This document shows, one piece after another, positions 56,446 to 64,000 of a stretch of 64,000 nucleotides of DNA. A model generated the notes under the pieces. The model made no database searches and was not told where the DNA came from. It was given only the letters and a program-made list of their open reading frames with translations. The position numbers and the translations under genes are program-made. Position 1 is the stretch's first letter. Each line of letters begins with the position of its first letter. Source of the stretch: Salvator merianae (taxonomy: Eukaryota; Chordata; Lepidosauria; Squamata; Teiidae); contig QVOM02000023.1 of the NCBI GenBank assembly GCA_003586115.2, positions 5,141,211 through 5,205,210 of the forward strand, given 5' to 3'.

Positions 56446-57913
56446 ATACAGACAGTGTTCAGCTGAAGCTGTTGCTAATAAAAGGTGGTTCCACTAGATC
56501 ATCAATTACCTTGACTGTTTAATCCATTCCCTCAATAAAGATATGGCCCTGTAAAATGTTGTGGGCCTTTTATGTTGTTAAATAAGATTGTCTATTTATT
56601 GTTAGGACTTGGATGAAGATTAAATCACATTTTAGTGGCCATTCATAGAGAAATCCAGATAATTCCAAAGCTTCAGAAACTTTTACCACAACTATGAACA
56701 TCACCTCTTGGATGTATGCATCACTTCCTGTTTCAAGCCTGCATTAAAATAAGATAAAATGGTCTGATTTGAAATCATGTACTCAAATTGGTGTGTGTGG
56801 GGGGACACCTCTGTGGACACGTGAGGCTGAGCTTTTATATTGAGAAAAGCACTGAAATACAGGATCAAATGAGCTTTAAGTGACAGTTTGGAGAAAAGCA
56901 AAGTATTATGTTCAAGACCATCAAGTGTTTAAAGCACTGTAAAACGATGGTAATGTCATAGCAAGAAGTACCTTGAAACTAAAGATCTTTGAAAAACTGT
57001 GAACAGGCTAAGTATTCTCAGAATAGTGGATGTCCAATATATCCTCTTTGGAAAGTTCAATTCAGAACGTACAAATTAAGTGTCCATGGAAACGAAATTC
57101 CAGAAAAAGTGAAAAAGCTTGCCTACAGACAAAAGAGCTGAGTATTCAGAACACTTATGCTTAATCTTTCTTAAAAGTTCAAGGCAGGTATTGGTGAATT
57201 ACAATAAAATCACAACAGGGGAAGCTATGGTTAGTCAATAGCCAACAGATAAAGCTAATAGATCAAAAGAAGTAGAGTATGTGAGCAAAAATAAATAAAT
57301 AAATAAATAACCCTCTGTTGCTGCAAATGGAGATGCGTGAGTAGAAGATATGATAGAAGGCCATGTCTCTGCTTCCAGGTGGAGGCCCTGTGGATGGGGA
57401 GGTGCCTTAGAAAGAAGGTGCCTTCCTCAGCTCCATTTTGGAGTGAGGAAACACTGCAGAATTGCACCTTCTCCATGCTAAGTAGAAGAAAATGCACTGC
57501 AAAGAAGGTACTTCTATGAGTGCTTGTGTTGGGAAAAGGGCTAGTACAGTCTCTGTGAGGTGTGCACTACCATCAGAAATGGGCACCGACGAAGGTGCCC
57601 CTCATTGGTAAGTGGGGATGCAGCTTTAATTTATGAAAGAAGTGGGGCCAGAAAGAAGGAACTCAATGTTTATGCTAATGTTTTACAATTATGCAAACTG
57701 AGGCCTTGAATTTCGAATCAATAAAACAGTTCCAATAAACTAAAGGCAGCATGCTTCAAGAAATAAAGAAATAGAATTAAAGGGCCTTTTTCAGGCTTTC
57801 CACCTTGGAATGTTTGAATCTGAACATTCGTGGTGGAGCAGCCCCTATGGTGCAGCAGCCATCTGCACTGCGAGGGTTGGAGCATCCCAGTAAAGGGCTT
57901 CCAGTACTCACAG
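56446..57913. other. No gene; small AAAT array
   Basis: AAAT units at 57,288-57,311. A short AAGGTGCC/GGCACC palindromic patch occurs near 57,575-57,600. No coding motif. Confidence 0.5.
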
Positions 57914-58325
57914 GGTACTCAATGCAGGATTCACTAAAGCATCCCAGACAGATAACTGTCCAGCCTTTCCTTGAAGACCTCCAGCGAAGGAGAGCCCACC
58001 ACCTCCTGTGGTAACCTGTTCCAATGACTGATTGCCCTCACTGTCAGATAGTTTTTTTTTCTACTATCTAGCCTGTATCTACATCTACTCCCTTGAAGTT
58101 TCATCCTATTGTTTCTAGTCCTTCCTTCTTGTGTAAGTGAGAATAAGGCCAAACCCTCTGCACTGTGACAGCCCTTCAGATACTTGAAAACAGCTATCAT
58201 GTCTCCTCTCAGTCTTCTCTTCTGCAGGCTAAACATTCCTAGGTCCTTTAACCGTTCCTCATAGGACATGGTTTGCAGACCACTTACCATTTTGGTCGCC
58301 CTTCTCTGAACTTGTTCCAGTTAAT
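57914..58325 (-). mobile_element. CR1 3' part with a long open frame
   Basis: The minus strand is open for 118 codons (58,290-57,934): MVSGLQTMSYEERLKDLGMF, SLQKRRLRGDMIAVFKYLKG, then HWNRLPQEVVGSPSLEVFKE and RLDSYLSGML. This is the C-terminal end of the CR1 reverse-transcriptase protein, in a single frame. The catalytic domains are absent, and the ATTCTATG tail is missing, so it is a truncated remnant, but less damaged than the copy at 2.1 kb. Confidence 0.92.
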
Positions 58326-58787
58326 CAATGTCTTTTTTAAACTGGGGTGACTGCAGAAACGGGCTTTGCTAGCCAATTTTCTAATTTATGCCTCAATGGG
58401 TAATGACAAATTGAACAAAATAAACAGTTCATTTTCATCTAAATACTACTTCACTTAGATTTCTTTGCGCTGGCACAATATTCATTGACTGAGGATTATA
58501 AATACAGTTTGTCATTTTTATGATCATTGGTGGCTCGGATTTGATGAATATTGATACAAAGCCACAGTGGTGGTGATATTAAATACATTAGACATTTTAA
58601 AATGCACCTCTTTCCCACGTACCTCTTTAGAGCTTCATCCAATATGAATCAATATTGGTTTAATAATTAACATGTTTAAACATTTTTATATATTTTTCAT
58701 GGGTAGAAATTCTATGTTTATTTTATGAAGATAAAATATTTAGCTACAAGGGAATTTCAGTTTGCTGTCATCTCAGTATCATATCAG
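58326..58787. other. No gene seen
   Basis: Unique AT-rich sequence. Confidence 0.55.
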
Positions 58788-59041
58788 CAGAGATGCGCAC
58801 AAACACTAAAAGTGTTATCAGGTCCAAATCAAACATTGAACCTGTTCGAACAAAAAATGCACCAATGTTTCCTTTTTAAAAAGACCTATTTAAAGGACAA
58901 AATAACAGCAAACACAAGCTGGTTTGGAATGAACTAGGGTGCTCAACTATGGGGGGTTCAGTTTGAGTTTGAATTTGAACCCATCAAGACCCCTATTTAA
59001 ATCGGACCAGTTTATGTTTGAACCAGTTTTGCACATCTTTA
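58788..59041. mobile_element. Family B MITE (254 bp) with 8-bp duplication
   Basis: Begins CAGAGATGCGCACAAAC, ends GTTTTGCACATCTTTA. Flanks CATATCAG and CAAATCAG match at 7 of 8. Confidence 0.8.
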
Positions 59042-59689
59042 CAAATCAGTCATTTCCATAGTGCCTGAAGGGAAGACTTCTGTCTTCTAGACGCAACAAA
59101 AGTGTTCAGATTCCCCATGGCCCTTGCCAAGGGCCCTCCAATACAGGCCAGAAATGCTTAGAGTTAGAGGAGATAATTACAAGATATTGCTCGCTGATAA
59201 AGACATCCAACTTCCTGTGGATTATGTTCAAGCAGGGAAATCTGAAAGAATTACAAAGAAAGGCTCATGCCCAAAGCAAATTGTAGGTTTCTGGGAGGTA
59301 GGAAGGAATTTGTAGGATGATAAACAAGAGTAAAAATAGAGAATTGAAAAGATGGAGAAATTAGAGAACTGACTGCTAGGGAACTATCAAAACAGTCCCA
59401 AGTCCTTAATTTTTCTTTGCATTACATTGCATGCAGCTTTTAAAATCGATGATTTTATGCCTGAATAAACATGTTTCTGTTTCTAGAACTTTGCTATTCA
59501 AAAGAAAAAGAAGAAAAGAAAAGAAAGAAAACATGGTGGCATTTTCTCAAGCTTCTACGGCGTGAGTAAGTCTGTCTCTGAAACCATGGGGGAATACTTG
59601 GATTTATTCATTCATTCATTCATTTATTTTTCAATATTTATGTACCTCTCTCTCTTTTTTAGAAAATAAAAATCTCACAATAGTTCTGA
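59042..59689. other. No gene seen
   Basis: Includes an ATTC run at 59,606-59,625. No motif. Confidence 0.55.
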
Positions 59690-60220
59690 GATTCAGGTTG
59701 CAATGCCTTGACCTCTTCAGCCTTAAAAAATGTTTAAGAGGGGACCTGACTAAAGTATATAAAATCATGCATGATATGGATAAGGTGGATAGTGAGAAAT
59801 TCTTTTCTCTATTGTACAACGCTATGACCAGGGGGCACTCTATCAAGTTGATGGGTAGGAGAGTTAGGACCGACAAGGAGAAGTATTTTTTCACCCACAG
59901 GGTCATCGGTCTATGGAATTTATTACTGGAAGAGGTGGTGACAGCAATCAGTCTGGAAAGCTTTAAGAATGGATTGGACATATTCATGGAGGTCAGGTGC
60001 ATCAATGGCAATTAGAATGTACCATGTCTTTCCAGACTGGAAAGACAGGCAGGATGTCTGTAAAACCATTTGCAGGGAGACAAGAGCAGGTGAAGGTTTT
60101 GCCTTTGTTTTCTGCCTGAGATGCCCAGAAGCAATTGGTGAGTCACTGTGTGAAACAGAATGCTGAACTAGATGGCCTGATCCAGCAAGGCTCCTCTTAT
60201 GTTCTGAAGTTCTTATGTTC
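59690..60220 (+). mobile_element. CR1-clade LINE 3' end (TTATGTTCTTATG subfamily), long open frame
   Basis: 105 open codons (59,698-60,012): LDLFSLKKCLRGDLTKVYKI, MHDMDKVDSEKFFSL, YFFTHRVIGLWNLLLEEVV and SLESFKNGLDIFMEV. This is the C-terminal region of a CR1-clade protein. The untranslated part follows, with the tail CTCCTCTTATGTTCT then TTCTTATG. The reverse-transcriptase core is absent. Confidence 0.92.
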
Positions 60221-60699
60221 ACGTAAACAATAGGGGACCAGTTATCAATACGGGTTTGATACAATTGCCCAACAGCATCAGGAGGATTTCAGAATATCTA
60301 ACACAGTCATGCCTTTTGATACATCTGATTAGCATCATCTGGAGAATGAAACAGACACTCTTTTTCTTCTCAAAAGATATCATTAGCAACGCAGAGGCTG
60401 AAAGCATGGCTGGGAAACAGACAATGCCACCGCTTTCCTGAAACCCAACTTCTGCAGAACAAAACACATTGAGTAACATGCAAAATACAAACACATGTCA
60501 CCAAAAACATAACATGAGTAATGCAACAGAATGGCAATCCAACATATGTTGTTTCCAGACTTCCTCTATGTATCCTGGGACAGGGTGGGCTGCCTCATCC
60601 TGGGATTAACAACTCGTTCCATGCTGCAATGGGATCCTGCTGGCCCAGGTCAGGTATGTCTGCATTGAGATGGCTTCTTCCATGCCCGTCTCCCCGCAG
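60221..60699. other. No gene seen
   Basis: Unique sequence without motifs. Confidence 0.5.
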
Positions 60700-61103
60700 C
60701 TGTTTCTGAATGCTGCACTAGCTTTGGGGCTGGGGCTGGAGACCCCGAAGGCCAGAAATGAAGGTTCCTAGCCTTCAGAGTTCCCAGAGGACTGTTTTGG
60801 TAGTGTATCCTGTGATGCCTCTGAAATGTACCATCTGTATTCCAGAAGGGGGGGCTCTAAGGTTTCTGCACTCAGTCTGCTGTTCTGGGACAGGTAGGTA
60901 GACCTCTGGTAGACCTAGTTGATGAGCTCTACCAGTAGCATGTGAAAGGCCCTGTTGTGGGGACTCTATTCTACTCTATGCTCCATTCCATTGTATAACT
61001 CTTTGCAAGAGCAGCAGAATTTGTTCTATCCTGCGATATTGCGCAGAAACCAGACCCTTCAGACCTCTTTTTGGTGCTCCCTACTGGTAAGTGTGGAAAC
61101 GTC
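60700..61103 (-). mobile_element. Family A long MITE, minus orientation, partial
   Basis: GGCCAGAAATGAAGGTTCC, CCTAGCCTTCAGAGTTCCC and AGACCTCTGGTAGACC match the interior in inverse orientation. The right end GGTAAGTGTGGAAACGTCC is a decayed terminus. Confidence 0.6.
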
Positions 61104-61149
61104 CTTCTGCCCTCTCAAATGCCTTCTGAGAAGCTTTTTTCTCATGTGC

Positions 61150-61262
61150 CATGTCTTTTTAGATTGTAAACCTTACAGCAGGGAATTGGCAAATGTTTTG
61201 TAAGACACTCTGGGAGACTTTTTTTAACTAAAGTGTGGCATTAAAAATACATTAAATAAATC
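61150..61262 (+). mobile_element. LINE-type 3' tail, plus orientation
   Basis: TAGATTGTAAACCTTACAGC, GTAAGACACTCTGGGAGACT and the end ATTAAAAATACATTAAATAAA fit the tail family. Confidence 0.45.
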
Positions 61263-63249
61263 AAGAAACAAATAGTAGCTGGTGAGGTGGAAAGTCAAGA
61301 CATCTTAAAGGAGTAAGTAGGATTAATGGAAGGTGGAGGATTGTCAAGACTGCAGTTCTACTCAAATCCACTTGCAAATGGATTACATTGAGCTCAAGGT
61401 CTGAACTATGAAGTATGGTGTGGTGCTGTCCACTTTGATTCTTTGGATCAGACATTCCTGACAAAGGGACAATAGTCTCTGATGTCTTCCCTTCACATCG
61501 TATAAGTCCTCAATGGATATGTGGACATCATGGAGTTCTGTGTGGGTGAGACAACCTTGGAGGTCATGTGAAGACATAGGCATGGTTGAACAATGAGTTG
61601 TGAATTTCCACATTTCATCCTCAAGGAACAAGCACAGTACTTTGGTCTAAAGCCAGATGAGGTGGAAGCATGTCCACCTCTGGGCAAGCAAAACCATTGT
61701 GGACTTCTTCATAACATTCTGATTGATCTGGGAACACGCCATGGACTTTGTCAAACCTTCAACTGAGGTGGCATCTTCCTCTACCAGTTGTACCCATCTC
61801 TCCCATTCTTCTCTGCTTTCCTTCAGTACAAGATCTGTAACCCTCTGCCACAAAGAGCTACAAGGCGGTGAAAAACCCTATTGTGTGTAACAAAAAATGT
61901 ATCACCTTCCAACGTTGCACAGGTGTAAGTGAGCAATGATTCTAACTCATCCGTCCCCTGAAGAGGAGGCAAATGGAGGCAAACAATGACTCATGGAGAT
62001 TGGAAAAAAGGGCCATCTGCATTGGAACTGCACACAGGGTGCCAAAATGAGCATCATCTTTTTGAATTCCAGGCTCACCCACCATGAGGGTACAGTCCAA
62101 GAGTGGACAGCGTGGATGATGTTGGGAGGTATAGAAATAGCAAGAACCCTTGGGGTATACAATGAAGTACCTGGATCATGATGCAAATTATTAGTGCATG
62201 CAGCGAATCATTGGAGGGCAGTGTGAATATCAGAGGGGCATGAGGTGGCAGAGAAAGTGGAAGACCAAAGACAACACAGGAACTGCATATCAATGGTAGG
62301 ATGAAATAAATAAATGAAGTGAGCTGAACTCTGGGGCTCGGAGGCCATGCCTGGGCTGTATGTGAGGACACAGTTCTTCCTTGGCAAAGTTTCAGGGAGG
62401 GATGAAGGAAGGTTGGGATGATTCTGTACTGGTTGGTGTGCTAGGCCAACAAACTGTACTAGGAGCTTCTTTTCCACCAGTGTGGAGAAAGGGTGCTCTA
62501 GTACGCTTACTGGCCCAGGATATTGGCCCGTGTGGAATCATCCAGGGTTTGGCATATTGTAGTTGACCACTGACCATTTGAAACCATATTTTGATTGATT
62601 TGCATGCAATAATTAAAGAAATCATAGCCCAAAGACCCAACTACTTACTCTGATCTTCAAATGATATCTTCCTAATTGTAACAGCCCCTAGAATAGAGAT
62701 GAGGTCTTTTCCTCCCTGCCCCAATTTTGTTCATTTAATCATAATGTTACTCTCTTGATTTATGATGTTACACTTATATCTTATGATTATATGCTTTTAC
62801 TTGTAACTTTGATATGGTCAAAAGGCTAATCAATAAACTGACAATGACAATCATTTCACAAGGCCAGAATCAAAATGCAATAGAAGTGCAAATTTTAGTA
62901 AAATTCCGCAAAAAAAGGAGTGTGAAATTTGTGAATTTTAAAATCCAGGGAACTCATTAAGCAAATGAAAAAGCATTGTCATCTGCGACACTTAGCTGAA
63001 TTTTCCACATTCACTTAAAATACATTTAATCATTGTTTCTGGTTGTTGGCCAGAGTTCATGGCTAAATTCTTGTTTTTGTTTCAATATCCTGAAGTACTG
63101 CTTTTATAGTTTTTGTGTGCAAAAGTCTTCAAAATTTAGATGAGTAATAGAGTTAAAAAAGAAAGCAAAAAGTTGATGTGATTATGTTACCATTTCAACA
63201 TCTACTAATGCTGCAGATTTCATAAATACGCTCAGGTGAATGAATAAAA
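61263..63249. other. No gene assigned; several unclassified minus frames
   Basis: Minus frames of 64-98 codons occupy 61,261-62,640 in staggered fashion (for example SREEWERWVQLVEEDATSVEG at about 61,770). I recognise no family. A TTTGATATGGTCAAAAGGC then AATCAATAAAC block at about 62,809-62,840 looks like a possible LINE 3' end, plus strand. Confidence 0.4.
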
Positions 63250-63350
63250 TCCTATTTCTTTATTTCATTACATTTGTATTCTGTCCTTCACCCAAAGGTC
63301 CCTGAGTGGGTCACAGTACTCAGTAAAAAAACAATATTAATAATAATAAT
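63250..63350 (-). mobile_element. LINE-type 3' tail family
   Basis: TTTCTTTATTTCATTACATTT, GTATTCTGTCCTTCACCCAA and GGTCCCTGAGTGGGTCACAG are the inverse tail. Confidence 0.55.
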
Positions 63351-64000
63351 TAAAAAAAACAGGATAAAAAATACATTAAAATGTAACTCACCTATACCCA
63401 GCAGAGCTATATTCAGAGGAAGCTAAGCATCAAAGGCCTGGGAGATTTTTTAGTGGATTACTTAAGGTGGCCTGGGTGGTCGTCCACATTAACAAGATTT
63501 ATGGGGATGTGAAGAGCTGCTATAAATGAAACATATACGCTTTTGTTCAAAGAATTTTTATATTTATTAAAAGAATCACAGTATCATAATAATGCAAGTA
63601 ATAGATATAATACAAAATAACCTAAATACTATTACACTACTATATTATTAATATATATACAGCAACTGAAACATCTATGATGCTACCTTTTCAACATCTT
63701 TATTATTATGTGTGCAGAAGTGAGATATGTAACATACCTAAGTTGAACTTATACTTCTAGATAGCCATGAATTCAAAATATGAATATAATTTCTCCTCCT
63801 CCTCCTCCTCCTCCCTGTCTGTCCTCCCAATATGTCTCCCAGTGGACATCTCTCCTCTCACAAACAAAAATAAGAACAAGAAACAAAAAAACAAACTTCA
63901 TCCCCTATATAGATGTCAATCCTTTTTTCTAGACTGATCCACATTTTAATGGCCGTGGTGTATTTCAGGTTGATTTATTTATTCACAGGTAGATCCTGTC
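63351..64000. other. AT-rich sequence, no gene; (CTC)n at 63,790-63,815
   Basis: Eight CTC units in an otherwise unique AT-rich stretch with several TATATTA patches. Confidence 0.6.

Noticed and set aside
57934..58290. 118-codon minus frame as a host gene
   Set aside because: Clear CR1 C-terminal sequence, shared with the copy at 2.1 kb.

Overview
The window is vertebrate nuclear DNA with no protein-coding gene, rRNA or tRNA gene that I can support. It fits a reptile, most likely a squamate. The evidence is many CR1 retrotransposon 3' ends (one subfamily ends in ATTCTATG-type octamers, the other in TTATGTTCTTATG-type repeats), tRNA-derived SINE copies, an L1-like fragment, and long GGAA, ATCT and GAAA microsatellites. 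Species-level assignment is not possible from this alone. The window is best read as an intergenic desert or a very long intron. The longest open frames are translations of microsatellites or run through repeats.

Layout. 1-13 kb: mostly unique AT-rich sequence with CR1 copies (2.1 and 6.1-6.7 kb), a MITE (3 kb) and a probable solo LTR of an LTR retrotransposon on the minus strand (7.57-8.22 kb). 13.5-24 kb: two adjacent DNA-transposon-derived elements, a 330-bp purine tract, several GATGTGCA-type MITEs, a MITE with an internal 72-bp tandem repeat, and a 193-bp hAT-like element with a perfect 8-bp target duplication (23,792-23,984). 25-31 kb: two SINEs, an L1-like fragment, a MITE with a nested 149-bp repeat, and a long tetranucleotide array. 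32-44 kb: more MITEs and CR1 pieces, including a CR1 inside a MITE and a CR1 inside one copy of a tandem duplication. 46-61 kb: an inverted repeat with arms of about 250 bp (47.3-48.1 kb), a MITE split by a retroelement-like insert with an 11-bp duplication, and further CR1 and MITE copies. 61-64 kb: mainly unclassified sequence.

Two non-autonomous DNA-transposon families dominate. Family A has the terminal motif GGGCCTTTCTGCACTTACC and 3-bp target duplications (exact in four copies: TCA, ACA, CCT, TAA). Family B has TAGGGATGTGCA ends, about 250-360 bp, with imperfect 8-bp target duplications. Family names and superfamily assignments are my inference from sequence; no database was searched. 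No gene system or operon-like arrangement is present.
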